Source of the DNA: Impatiens glandulifera
Taxonomy: Eukaryota > Streptophyta > Magnoliopsida > Ericales > Balsaminaceae
DNA: 64,000 bases
NCBI RefSeq assembly: GCF_907164915.1
Contig: NC_061868.1
Coordinates: 43,353,774 to 43,417,773, forward strand
Direction: 5' to 3'
Every line of letters begins with the position of its first letter. The first letter of the stretch is position 1. A program made the translations under genes and the position numbers. Below the pieces are notes generated by a model. It worked only from the letters and a program-made list of their open reading frames with translations. It made no database searches and was not told the DNA's origin. Positions 27,601 through 39,944 of this stretch are shown here, in pieces.

Positions 27601-30600
27601 CCAAGCACCTATGTCATGGTGTAGATGCCTCCAATTTCTTGAAACATTGAACTACAAACAAAAAATGTTCATGCCACAGTGAATACTACATAATTTGAGC
27701 TAACCATATGGGCCAGCAAAACAAACCCAAAATTGTACTCCAAAAGGTAACCACAAGTTGCAACTCGTTTATCTGGGCAAAACTTAGAACAACAAATTAT
27801 CAAGGAATGCTTTAGGAGACAACAGTCTACAATTTTAGGAAGTGTATTTTCTTAAAGCAATCAACTTGAAACTAAAATAGATTCTACAGTAGCAAGGATG
27901 GTCATGCACCTAACCAATAAATATAGCAACAATTAAAGTCTTCTCCTTCAAGTTGATTTGCTAAAGGTTCAGGAATTTATACCATAAAATAGATGAACTA
28001 CGTGAACAATTGAAGGTCAAGCAAGGTGCCAATAAGTATTAAGTTGCTAAAGAACAAAACCTGATTAACTGCCTCCCCAAAAGCCACAAATGCAAATTCT
28101 CCCCCTGGAGCAAGTAGAAGACCACTTCTTATGGCAGAAATTGTTGAAATGCCAAAAAGTCGACCAACAATGACAACCAATAGAGCCTTTCCTCCAATTA
28201 GGAGACCCAATGCACCCATAATAACAGGGAAATTTGAAACAAGTAGTTTTGGATCAATGGACATTCCAACCTGACAACACAGTAAAGAATATTCCACAGT
28301 AAGTTTGATGAGGTTGACCAACCACAATCTATTTAGCAGGAAGTATCTTTTGCAATATGCTAGGAACAAGTATGCTAGGAGCAATTACAGTATTTGGAAA
28401 GTATTACTTACTACCTTCCTGCAAGGTTTGAATGGAATCAAACATGTGAATAACATAGATAGTAAATAAGTGCCATTATTCAAATATAACAAGATAGTGA
28501 ACAAAAGAAATTGATCGTTTGCAGTTTCCAAAACATTCCCTTTTGTAATGTCAAATGGGGTAATAAAACAGTAAACATGAAAATACTACAGTGCCACGGG
28601 GAACTACCGTCATGAAGAAGAGTCCCAACAGAAGGCCACGATATGGAGCAATATCTGATTCAACCTGCAAAGAGAATTCTGTCTCTGCAAGAAGCAACCC
28701 GGCCAAAAATGCTCCCAGCGCCATGGAAAGACCAGCCTGTTCCAATTAAAGTAAGAATAACCTTCCATTCCATATATATTATTAATGGTGAAATGTGATA
28801 TTCAACATTACATACTCTGGCTGTAAGGAGACTGGTACCCAAAATAACAAGAAGTGTATTTGCAGAAAATATCTCTGCATTTTGATTCTCCGCAATTTGC
28901 TTGTATATTGGCCTAAGCAGCTGAAAATTAGAAGAAAGACAAATATAACAAACTTCACAAGTAGTACAGAAAATTTCAATGTCTGATTATTGTGCATTGC
29001 ATCAAAGAAAAAAAAAATCATGGTAGAGTCAAATATATCAAATACCATCATAGATAAAAACATGGGCATGGATAATTTCAAATGAGAAGGATGGGCATGG
29101 ATAATATCAAGCATGAAGGAAATTGCAATCTTGAAATGCTTTTTCTGTAAAAGACAATCATCATATAACTCACCAAACGTCCTCCAGCAACTATTGCTGC
29201 AATTGCTACAATAGCCTTTACAGCAGCCAAACCAAGAGCTTCAGCAATTGCTTGGAACCCAATCTATAAATAGAAAAGATATCTCTAATGAAAACACAAA
29301 TATTAACAAAAAACGGGAGTGTTAGGTGAAGTAATTATTTGTTCCCTAGAGCAAAATAGACCAGAAAGAGGAATACCAAAGGGGAAGAATGAGAATAAAT
29401 TGAAACAACTCCCCAGCCTTTGCAAAATAAGAGTAAGCGGAATTCTTCTTGTTTGATTAGTGAACAAGATTCAATTCTTGTATAGACAGAAGAAAGAAAA
29501 AAGGACCTATTACCCCTCCTTTTGATGAATTGGGTGAAATAAGAGGTATAAGTATTAATAGCACCACAACAGCCAAATCCTGGAGGAAAATCGAGAAATA
29601 AAAGATAATTAGAAGATTTAACTCAAAGAGTCAACAAAATAATCTATAGAACCAGATAAGATTTAAATGAGGCAAGGAAGAAATATGTATTATTTCATTA
29701 GCAACTCTGATAAAGAACAGCAAACAAAGACGGTCATATTTCATTCTTTGCATCAAGTTAATCAAAATCTAGTACTTAAAAGCAAATGTTATGATGGACA
29801 TCATACAAATTAACTAGCAGAAAATGGATGGAATTCAACAGATGCTAACATTACTTTGGAAAAACAAAAATAGCAATATTAAGTTAAAACGATTTAGAAC
29901 ACAGGCACAATAAAACTCAGAGAATTAGTATCTAGAAATATGCACCAAAAAATGTATCAGAAATAGTAAATCACTTATAAGATTGGACATTCAAATCTAA
30001 CATTGATGAGTAGCTTTTTCTTTCTAATTCATGGAATACCTGAAATAGTAACACTGAAAATGTAGCTCGTCCATGACGAGATGTGCTTTCACCTCGTTCT
30101 TGTAATACCTGCACAGGAACTGGAGAAGTTATTTCCCTTGCAAGATAAACTGAGAAGCATTTGGATGGTGGAGGCATATACAAATAAGATTTTATGAGGC
30201 AATAAACCATAGAAATATTTTCAAAGGAATGATCCAACATTAATTCGAGCAGACAACTAATTTGAATTAGTAAAGTATCAGGGGCAAATTTATGAGGCAT
30301 AAATGCTCATATGAATGAATTTCATCCTTTCTTTATCATATTTGATAGATTTCTTTTCTTTTATTCATGGCGTGGGATGTTGTGCTAGCTTCTTCAAGGG
30401 AACAAACCTTGGTCTAAAAAAAATGATATGATATGTATGTTTGCTTATGCATTATACATTATATTTGAGTTGACATTGAAAACTTGACAGGCATTATAAC
30501 AATAAACAAGAGAAACTGAGTAAGAACAAATACAATAGGGATAAATGCTTTGGAAGAGTTGCAATTCTTAGTAAAATCACCCTAATAATGGATAAGAGGA

Positions 30601-33600
30601 CCAAATATTACATGTTGATCTATAGAAAAACTAAGTCTAGGAATCCATAACAATGAGTCAAAAGTTTTTCCCTGTGGGTAGTCAGTTGATAGACAACAAC
30701 AAAGTTCCTTATGAGCCATTTTAAATTGCACAAATTGCTCTATTTATTACCTGAAGGACAACAGCTGTAGATGACAATGCAAGCCCATTCCCGATTACAA
30801 TTGCAGCAGGACCAGGCTGCCCAGCGACTAGGTGAGCCACAAATCCAATAACAACAGCAGTCACTAATACCTGAAGATTTTTTCAGCCAAGAGCCAAGAT
30901 TATGTAAAAATAAATTGTGCTTGAAAGATTTTTAGTGGAATGAATACCACATACAGATAGTAAGTTTGAATCACCTGAGCAGTCCCTAATCCAAAGACAT
31001 ACTTTTTCATGGAACTGAGTCTTTCAACAGAGAGCTGTCAGATGAAAACCCAAAACCTCAGACATCTTTCTTGTAACAGGAAAAATAAACATAAAGAAAA
31101 TTAACTAAGATGCAAACATTATTGACTCTACCTCTAGTCCAATATTGAAGAGCAAGAAAACTACTCCAAATTCAGCAATTGCCTTTGTACCATGTACATG
31201 TCGAATAATAGAGAGGCCATAAGGTCCAATTAAAATGCCAGCAGCCAGATACCCAAGGACAGGACTGCCTAAAAATAAGAACAAGTATGACACATTATCA
31301 ATATGTGACATGGATATAATAACTAAATCCAGAAACAACAACTATCCACCCATAAATATGTGTACTAAATCAATGAAACAGAGCTAAATCCATCATTAAT
31401 GTGAAGTCAAATTCCTAAGAAAAAAAAAATTGAGTAGCCCAAGCTTTTTTATCATATACTATAGGGAATTCAAGAGAATGAATAGCTTGACAGTTACATG
31501 TGTTCAGTAGATTCAAGAATAATAAAAAGGAATAGTATTGGATAAGAAGCTTGAAACTGAAGCAGATAAATGTCCCTAAAAGGGGCATGGTATTGTTTTG
31601 TGATTGTGACCCATTGCCACATGTGATAAGCACTATACGAATAGCTAGAGAATACGCGTGTTTAGACACAAAAGCAAGTCAAAATAAGAAGCTCCTTACA
31701 ATGAAATGGGACTTGCACATTCAGAGAAATGAAAAACTATGTTACCTCCAGGTATTTTCTGGAAAATAGGGACGAATATTACACTAGCCAGCAACAGCCA
31801 CAACATGTCAACAAGAGAAGTTTCTTCATCATTCATCTGAAATTTGAAATGCGAAAAAAGTTACACATAAACTTATCTTTTAATTTGTACTATCTAGAAA
31901 GAGTAAAGTTGAAAACTTTATAGATGATATTTTTAAATACAAATATGCCACAGGAGTATGACATCAAAAAGGAGCAGTGATCATACATGTGGGGATAGAG
32001 ACAGTAAGAGATTATGATAAAAGAATGTCGATAATGACACTTGGCGCGTACCTCTTGATGTGGAAGCATTTTGATTAGTTTCTTAATTTTATTTGGCAAT
32101 TTCTGAACTTGGTAGACAAAAGACTCTGAAGTTGTTGCAACTTCATCAATGCTTGAGGTAATAACATCTGGTTGTTGAAATAATTGGTTGATGGTATCTG
32201 CCCGTTTCATATAAAAGGCAGCCCTGAGGAATATATCAGCAAGGATGGAACTGTTACATGTCCACAAAAGATGCTGCAAGTCTGTAATCTCTATGCATAA
32301 CAAAAAAAGGTCTCATACTGGAATTTTGGAATTTTCTAGTGTATCAAGTTCATATTAATAGAGATAATTTGTATCATATAAATCATGTAGTCAAGCAATC
32401 AATACAGTTCAGCAAGAATATTGATATTCCGGCTCATGCATTTCTCCTCTCAGCAAGCATTCTAACTTTCTGCACCAAGTTCATATTAATAGCGATAATT
32501 TGTATCATATAAATCATGTAGTCAAGCAATCAATACAGTTCAGCAAGACTATTGAAATTCCGGCTCATGCATTTCTTCTCCCAGTATACATTCTAACTTT
32601 ATGCACCAATCTTCTTAACTTTGAGAATATTTATTTTGATTTGAGGAAGCAGATCATATCAGTAATCTATATTGTAGATACAATAAACTGCATGCACAAG
32701 TTCAGTCACAGAAAAAAAATCCGTGACAGAAAAATAAATAAAAGAGTATTGACTGTCAATGACAGCTTTGACGACCTTGATGTTACATGTATATGTAACT
32801 GTAGAAAAAGCAGCAGAAAAGTGAACATGACTACTTACCCAGCAACAATAAGCAATGAACCAATAATTAGCTTAGGCAATTGCTTCCTGCCAGATTCCAC
32901 AAGACCTTGGAAAAACGATGATGGTGTAAACTCTGTGCCATCCAAGGAAAAGAATGAAGCGGGAAAGAAACGAGACGATTTCTTCAGTAATGCTTTGGGA
33001 GAGTTGAGAGGTGACCCATCCCTGGTAAGATCCTTTTGGATCTCCGGCTTTTTGGATTGAGATGTGTTCTTGGACTTCTCTGAATCTGATTCAATTTCTT
33101 TTAATGATTCAGCATTTACTTTTTTATTATCCTGGTCACTTTCATAAGATAAACTAGTACTTCCAAGACCCTTTTCAGGTCCATCAAACTGGTTAAGAGG
33201 CTTAAAATCACCCAACAAAGAATCAACTTCAAGTACTTGATTCCCATCCTTTCCAGTTGCAGTGTCTCCTGACTTTTCCTGATTCACCCATTCCTCCTCA
33301 ATGACCGTCTCTTTACTTAAAATATGTCCTTGAGATGAAGACCCGTTTTGTTGAGTTGGTACTTCTGGGTTATCAATTTGTGAAGAGAGATTTTTCTCTG
33401 CTTTCAGTAAGGCAATTTCGGCATCACTTAAACGTTGAGCAGCTTCAAGTTCAATGGCAACAGCTTGCTCTGCCAAAAGCATAATATTTGCCACGTCCTC
33501 TTCTGCTTTTAAAGCAGCAAGTTCTGCTTTCTCTGCAACATCATTTAGCCTATCTATTTCTTTCTGCAGCTCCTCTTTTCTGAAAAGCACCCGTTTCAGT

Positions 33601-34454
33601 TCAAACTCACAATTGACCAGTGTATTCTGGGACTCTCTAACATCATTCCGCACAACCAGTAGTGTATCTTCATGTTCTCTCAAAGAATTCAGTCCTTCCT
33701 CGTTACTATCATATTCTGAGTCACTTTCTCTTGAAAAGTCTGGGGAACCATTTCTACTCGTTGCTGCTTCTAATGAATCCATTTCCACTTGAAGTCTTGC
33801 TTCGGCTAAAGAAAGTGCCATTGTTGCTTTTCGAAAAGCTTCTTTAGCAACAGTTTCTTCGCTGACAATTTCATTGACTGTTTGTAAGGTTGAATTAACA
33901 GCATTCCAAGAATTTGCAGCTTCATCCTTTAATCCAATCGCAGTTTCTGATATTCTTTGGGCCTTCTCCTCAAACATGGTACTGTTGAGCCTTGCAACCT
34001 CTAACTCATTAATGGCTTTCTGCAACAATTCCCTTAATTCATCCAAGCTAGGCACCTTCTCTTCTCCCCCAGTCTCTTTTCCTGAACTATCCACTCCTTG
34101 GCTATCTTCACTATCACTTTCAACCTTATTGACATCTTGCTCACTTCCATCGATATAAGCTATGGAATCATTGCCTTGACAGCATAACGTTCCTAATGAA
34201 GTGCAGAAATTATTACCAACCCTGGAACTGAAGTACCTAAATCCCCTACCTCCCCACAAATCTTTACCAATTTCTCCTTTAATCAAAGAAGAAGACGCAG
34301 ATATATTCTTATTTTTTTTCACTCTTGTGTTTCCATAAACACTAGAAAAAGAACTCCTCCCTTTAGATTTCCAATTTACATCCAACTGGTAACAACGGGT
34401 GCCCTCACCGCCACATATCAAGTTTGAATACCGCAAACTATTAGCAAATTCCAT
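24686..34454 (-). CDS. KEA1/KEA2-like: Chloroplast inner-envelope K+/H+ antiporter, KEA1/KEA2 type
   Basis: Twenty exons read in frame to 1201 residues (in coding order, upper-lower ends): 34454-32839, 32223-32052, 31836-31746, 31268-31132, 31034-30975, 30870-30751, 30108-30040, 29579-29514, 29263-29174, 28920-28816, 28736-28608, 28270-28061, 26476-26327, 25840-25787, 25673-25615, 25522-25456, 25370-25194, 25112-25056, 24947-24873, 24787-24686. Domains: plastid transit region, a long Glu/Ala coiled coil (about 140-390, with [20 protein letters not shown]), a CPA2 antiporter core (about 600-990, including [49 protein letters not shown]) and a KTN/TrkA-N nucleotide-binding domain starting near 1006 with GFGRVG. 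Such proteins exchange K+ for H+ at the inner envelope and tune stromal ions. Length matches Arabidopsis KEA1/KEA2 (about 1170-1190). The start is the first ATG in frame; the frame extends upstream only from a GTG. Intact. Confidence 0.95.
32345..32606. repeat. 131-bp tandem duplication in a KEA intron
   Basis: 32345-32475 is repeated at 32476-32606 with few differences (AATCATGTAGTCAAGCAATC and CCGGCTCATGCATTTCT in both). It lies inside the intron between coding exons 1 and 2 and does not touch splice sites. Confidence 0.9.
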
Positions 34455-34456
34455 AG

Positions 34457-34506
34457 TTATCTCTCGTAATCTCGTAGATGTACCATGCACATCAGAAATA
34501 CTACAT
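34457..34506 (-). promoter_or_regulatory. Upstream start codons immediately before KEA
   Basis: Reading toward the main ATG at 34454, the leader contains ATG-TAG (34506-34501), a start codon followed directly by a stop. Next is an 11-codon reading frame starting at 34492 whose TAA (34459-34457) ends two bases before the main ATG. Minimal AUG-stop and closely abutting uORFs can stall or limit initiation. Whether these bases are in the mature leader depends on the transcription start. Confidence 0.6.
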
Positions 34507-34555
34507 GTAATACGAGTCAGGGACTCTTCGGTGTACTATATCAAACACCTGCGGA

Positions 34556-34838
34556 AGATGAAACAAGTTCACAATAACTCAAAGAGACAGCTGACTGCAA
34601 ACTTAATCACTTAAATCCATTGGAAGATTAAGCAATGTAAATTGGTGACAAGTGTTATTGAACTGACTGACTGATCATGACTCGTATAATGTACCTTGAA
34701 GCTTCAGCTGAGAAAATCTATGGAAAGTGTTGAATTGTTCGGAAAATGGAATAATATGTGGAAAAGTGATCAGTTGAAATTCGCCATTGTTGCAGCTTGT
34801 TTGAGAAGAAGCGATGAACACCTGTAAACGATGAACAT
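34556..34838 (-). promoter_or_regulatory. KEA 5' leader with probable intron and a 22-codon uORF
   Basis: The leader appears to contain an intron with donor TTCAAG/GTACATT (near 34694) and acceptor TTCCGCAG/GTGTTT (near 34555). Upstream of it a 22-codon frame runs from ATG at 34838 to TGA at 34770. The splice pair is deduced from consensus only. Confidence 0.45.
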
Positions 34839-35049
34839 TTCTCTCTCCTCCCACTCACTGAGTCACTGTTATTCTTTCCGGACCGAGCAAATATAATAAG
34901 CGAAAACTGCAAATTATACATTTTTGTGGATAATTTTTTATTGGCCTTTATCTTTTATACCCTTGTCTTTTCGTTCCTTATTAAGGCAATAATTATTTTT
35001 ATTTATTTTTTGCTACTAGCAATAATTAAATTTAGAGAAATGAAATTGA

Positions 35050-35580
35050 TTTCTCATGCTTCAGCATCCATGGGCTCTTGAGAAAAAAAATGATTTGTTA
35101 TGGGTAGGATGGATTTACACAATGTTTATGAAAGGTGAAGTTAGTGTTAGGACTTGCAGAATTAAAGAAAGAATGTGTTGGTCACTTAAAGAAAATCAGT
35201 ATACTATTCTTAAGGAAGAGTTTGCGATGGACAATGTGGTTCTCATCTAAGGAGAATAACAGAACTCTTATGTGCTATTCAATTTCAGGATAGTGCAAAT
35301 TCTTCTTTGACATGGAAAACTAAAAGAAATGGAAAGTTTATGTCGAGGATGGCATGGGACATTATTTCGTACAAGGGAGTCAAATTGTTTGGTAATCTAA
35401 AGTGATGCCTATGCATCAATTTATTTTGTGACTTGTTTATCGGGAAATGTTGGCAACTCGGATCGACTTAAGAAATTTATCAACATTCAAGATTCTAGTA
35501 GTCTTCTATGTGTGGAGGAGGAGGAATGCATTGACTTTGGTGAATGTCTTTTTATTTTCTCGCTATGGATAATTTCTCAA
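35050..35580 (+). pseudogene. Decayed LINE-type reverse transcriptase tail (zf-RVT region)
   Basis: A first frame contains ALEKKNDLLWVGWIYTMFMKG, closely patterned on the 'kkdsLWVkWvh..y.kg' stretch that precedes the zf-RVT domain of plant LINE-like retrotransposons. In a shifted frame downstream, LTWKTKRNGKFMSRMAWDII matches the 'W....sGkFs.ksaW' start of that domain, followed by stop codons and a rough CVEEEECIDFGECLFIF ending. Frameshifts and stops show it is dead. Only this short 3' part is recognisable. Confidence 0.5.
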
Positions 35581-35599
35581 AAAAAACATAAATATTCTT

Positions 35600-36320
35600 A
35601 ATTTCCTAGCAAATGTTGTTAGCTGTGAAAACAATGTAACAAGTTGTATTCAAATGTACTTGCATATTTGATATATCAATACTAATGCTATCCGTACATA
35701 CATGTACATTACCTGTATCTCATTAATGAAGTGACATATATACATGATATATACACAACATTGAAGTATTATATCTCTCATTTGTTGATATATACACAAC
35801 ATTGAAGTATTATATCTCTCATTTGTTGATTTTTTTATTTTTTATATATATATATATGACGTTTTCTTAATGGATAAATGTATTATCTATAATAATAATA
35901 GCTTCGAACTAACCCTAATTTAGAGGATAGAAGAGCAGGTTTGAAAAGACGTTGTTGATGATTGAATGCTTAGTAACAATTGGAGTACCTTTTTAGTGAT
36001 CGTAATTGACTTGTTCTCTTTTATTTTTTCTTTGTAAAATCAAGACTAAGGCTTCTTTAGCTTAATTCAAAATTCATGTTTTTTTTTTTCTTTTGAGTTC
36101 TTTTTAATGAAATAACACTGTATGTTTATTTACCCAAAAAATTAATTTAAATTATGAATAGTGTATAAATTTTACTCTATTTATTTCAAAAACTGTAATC
36201 ACAAATTATTCATTCAATACAATTGCTATTATACAACACATACTTCTCTTTTTTTTCTACAGCCTAATTAGGGTTCTTTCACTTGAATCAATTACTCTAT
36301 TTCTAATTATAAGTAATAAT
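35600..36320. other. Intergenic AT-rich region with a 49-bp tandem duplication
   Basis: Near 35741-35838 the phrase ATATACACAACATTGAAG then TATTATATCTCTCATTTG occurs twice in tandem, next to an (AT)n run. No gene seen. The right edge is the 3' UTR of the LIM gene. Confidence 0.55.
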
Positions 36321-36321
36321 C

Positions 36322-36652
36322 TTAGGGTTGTTCCTCGCCTTCTGATCCTTCAATGACATCGGGCTTTTTATCATCGCTGGCGACCATAACAACAGCACTT
36401 CGCCGATGAGTAGCAGCATCGAGGACATGTTTGTAATTTCCTTTCTCCATGAAAAGTTGGGCAAAGTGGTTCTTACAATAGAGGACTCCATTTAGAGCGG
36501 CATAAGAACAATGTGTGAGAGGACAACCTCCATGTGCACACTTGAAACATGACTTGTGGTATGGCTCCCCCTCCATTGTCATCTAATAATAATAACAATA
36601 AAAATAATATTCATTCACAAAAATAAAAATTAATAATAATAATAATGGTTTA

Positions 36653-36693
<41 letters not shown>

Positions 36694-37317
36694 GCCTTTT
36701 CGAGAGGATATACAGTCTTGTTACAAGCTGCACATTTGTCTATTGTTCCAGAGAAGAAAGAGGACATTTTGTTTGGTGCCCTCGTAGCCTGCATGCATGC
36801 ATGCACAAATTTATTTATTTAAATAAAATAAATAAACAATAGGGTTCGAGTCGAATCGAGTCCACGTACTTACCGTGGAATTGTCCCTATCGTGTCTTCC
36901 ACCTGATATATCATTATTAATAACATGCTTATGATCATCATGATGCTCTTAATGAATTATTAGTAGATATTAATTAACCTGTTTGGAAGTTCTTGCTAAA
37001 ATTGCCAGATTGTTTGAAGAGTTGTTCAAAGTGAGTCTTGCAATAGAGGACTCCATCCATGGATGAATAATTGCTCATCTGCAAACAATTAACAATTATA
37101 TATATAATTACATTTTCAAAAAAGGTTATTCATATCGAAATTAATATATTGATAGAGGAGTTCGATCATAACGTGCCACTAGAGTTCCTTTGCAATGGCT
37201 ACATCTGAAACAAGACTTATGATACGTGACCCCGTCTGCTGTTAATAAATCGACAAAATAAACAGTCTTATCGCAAGCCTTGCATTTGTCTAGAGTCCCC
37301 GTGAATAACGACGTCAT
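36322..37317 (-). CDS. PLIM2-like: Two-LIM-domain actin-bundling protein, PLIM2 type
   Basis: Exons, in coding order: 37317-37177, 37078-36979, 36902-36874, 36788-36696, 36582-36322; 207 residues. Each LIM domain has its eight zinc ligands (CKAC..HKSCFRCSHC..LYC..H and CAAC..HKSCFKCAHGGC..LYC..H). The first starts at residue 8 and the second after an Arg/Lys linker. GTLDKCKACDKTVY, TMEGE and PLTH, with an acidic tail (DVIEGSEGEEQP), favour the pollen PLIM2 branch over WLIM. Plant LIM proteins of this layout bind and bundle actin filaments. Oddity: two introns appear to use GC instead of GT donors: AAG/GCATGT after residue PLEK, and probably GTG/GCACGT after KGTLV (a GT alternative three bases earlier would delete one residue). 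The tail is shorter than in Arabidopsis PLIM2c. Confidence 0.88.
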
Positions 37318-39775
37318 TTTATCGTTGTTGTTTAATCATAGATTAACGAGTGACGAATCAAGATTAATTGAAAGATAGATGGATGGATCATATGATCTTA
37401 ATTCTCTATCGAGATTAATTATTGTTAGATTTGGTGTATATTTCATTGGAAAAGCATGCATGCATGCATGAATCCTTTAGGTCTAATTTAATTTTTTACT
37501 GCATTAATGGCCGGTGTAAAGACATTGAGTTTGTTATGCATGAATTATATATGAGACACGTGAATGGATGACCGTAAAAGAGTAAAATCAGGATGGAAAT
37601 TAAATGGTAAATTTTTGTCTAATTCTAATTCTGATTTATCAAGTGTAAGGTTAATTTAAACATAATGTGTTGTGAATTTATAATTCTTACTAGTCACAAA
37701 TATAAAAAGATGTTTAATAAAAATAAAAACTACAATAATTGATATATTCTGACATAATTCAATATATATTGTGAATTTATATATGTTTACTAATTTAATT
37801 ATTTTATTTTTCTAGTCAACCTAAGTATGAATTAACATTGTTATATTTATTTTTGGAAAATGAGAAATTTTAATTTGTCATTATATATACTTGGCATGGA
37901 GAAATAAGGAGAATAAATATTTTGTGACAAAAAAAAAATGTTTACCAGTTTAATTGGAAATAAGAACATCAAGGTTGTCATGATTCCGAAATCTTTTATT
38001 TTTCTCTTTTGCTTACCTTGTTATTATTATTATTATTATATTTTTAAAGGAAACTTTATATTTTTCTTTCTTTATTTAGCTTCAGTTGTAGTGTAATTTG
38101 TAAGTTATTGTATAATAATACTTTTCATACTTTGTAATGAATTATTTTTATTTGGATATTATTTACCATAATTATATGATAATTGTAAAAATATAAATTA
38201 ATGCAATAGATTTGTCTTTAAAAAGACAATCTCCTTAAAAGAAAAAGTCACATTTTAAAAATGATTACAAGCCAAACATGCACAAATATTCTTTCAATTT
38301 ATTTTATTTTGTTTGTTTCTTCGTATATTGTGTCTTTTTCTGATCATTAATTCACTGGTTGAGAAAACATAGAAAGATCAATGCTTAATGTATGGAAGAG
38401 AAACAAACGACCTCTTGGGAGAAGGAAGGGTTATTTTCTTATTCTTTTTTTGATTTTTTTTTTTTATAATGAGAATTATAAGAAAATGATTTAAAATACT
38501 AAAAAAAAATCAAGAAGTCACCATGGAATGACTTTCAATAGATATCGATTTTCTACATTGTTTTTTCTTCTGTGCTTACCTAAAATATGGGTATTGCTTT
38601 GATAATAAGAAAGTTAATTTCTATCCATTAATGTCCTCTTCTCAAAAAAGACTAGATCTATCCATTCATGTCCTCCTCTCAAAAAAGGACTAGAGGCGCA
38701 CCTTCTCTACTCTATCTTCTGATGATACCTACAGTTTGTCTTAAATCGGTCAGTTGAAACAACGTTATTATTTTAGTTTGTTACATCATTGTCTAAAAAT
38801 GAAATGGAAGAGTTGTGTCGTTGTTTGAGAATGTAGCAAGAAAAAATTATATAAAAACTGTCCGGAATAGAATTTAAAAAAATAAAAATGAATATATCAA
38901 GCATATGAATTTTTACTTATTTTTAACCGAAATGAATGGAGTTATGACATTTTAAATAGTTTCAAATTTTATGGGAGTAAATTAGAAAAAAAAATAAATG
39001 TATAAAAAACAATTTAAACAAAATCATAAATAACTAGATATTTCAAAATGTATAGATATTAAATACTATTATACCATCTCTTTCAATTTTTAAAAGGGGT
39101 GGGTGATTCTAGGCTAAGGGAGTATTCATTAATCATGCCTTATTTGATTTGGGTTATTAAAATAATTTAAATAAAATTAAACATTCTTTTTAATCACATC
39201 ACTCAATTCATTAACCAAAATATTAAAATACCATATATTTTAAATTATTAATTTTTATTTTATTTATATATATCAATACTCTTTAAATATTTTTACTAAA
39301 AATAATCATTAACTTCTCAAAATCATCAACAATTATTATTTTTTAAACCTGTTTTTTAATTATTAATTTGGTTCTCTTATTTATTTATTTATTTTTTACT
39401 TAACTTATTTTAGTGAATTATTTTATTTTATTTTTAACATTATAATATAATATATATTATTTTTTAAAATATAAAAAACATATTATTATTTTTTAAAATA
39501 AAATCAATTAAGGTATATGTGATTATGCTCCAACTTACTACTTTACAAATTATATAGAATCAAGATAATTGTGTAGACTAGTATATAAGGAGACCGGTAC
39601 TTGAGTAAGCCCAACCCATAGAGATTTTAAATTCAAAAACATATAGTTATCACAAAAGCTTATTATATTATTTTATTTTATCATAAATTATTAGTAGTGA
39701 AATATTATTTATGTATATTTAGGTTAAGATAGTTGGGTTATGTACGAAGCGGGTCGGCCCGACTTGGACCATCTC
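37318..39775. other. Long AT-rich intergenic region
   Basis: Contains the LIM gene promoter at its left edge (no clear TATA chosen) with GCATGCATGCATG at 37456. An imperfect tandem repeat lies near 38620-38690 (CTATCCATTAATGTCCTCTT / CTATCCATTCATGTCCTCCT) and there are many A/T homopolymers. No gene supported. Confidence 0.5.
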
Positions 39776-39784
39776 AAACCCTAA
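39776..39784 (+). promoter_or_regulatory. Telo-box motif upstream of the small basic protein gene
   Basis: AAACCCTAA, about 160 bases before the start codon at 39945. Telo boxes are frequent in promoters of plant translation and ribosome-biogenesis genes. A GGTCGGCCCGAC stretch lies just before it. Confidence 0.5.
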
Positions 39785-39944
39785 CATTTTCCCTTTTTCA
39801 AAAAAAATTAAGAAGCAGCCGCACGGCTAGGTATTCTCTCTTTCTTTCTAATCCTACAATTCTTTTTTCTTCCCCAACTTTGAACTGATCCCACCATTAA
39901 CCTATCGAATAGAGATCGAGCAGAAGCTTCTATTCTATAGGAAG

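Noticed and set aside
33454..34158. Plus-strand open frames across KEA exon 1
   Set aside because: Ser/Phe-rich mirror of the Glu/Ala coiled-coil coding sequence. The minus-strand protein has clear family motifs.
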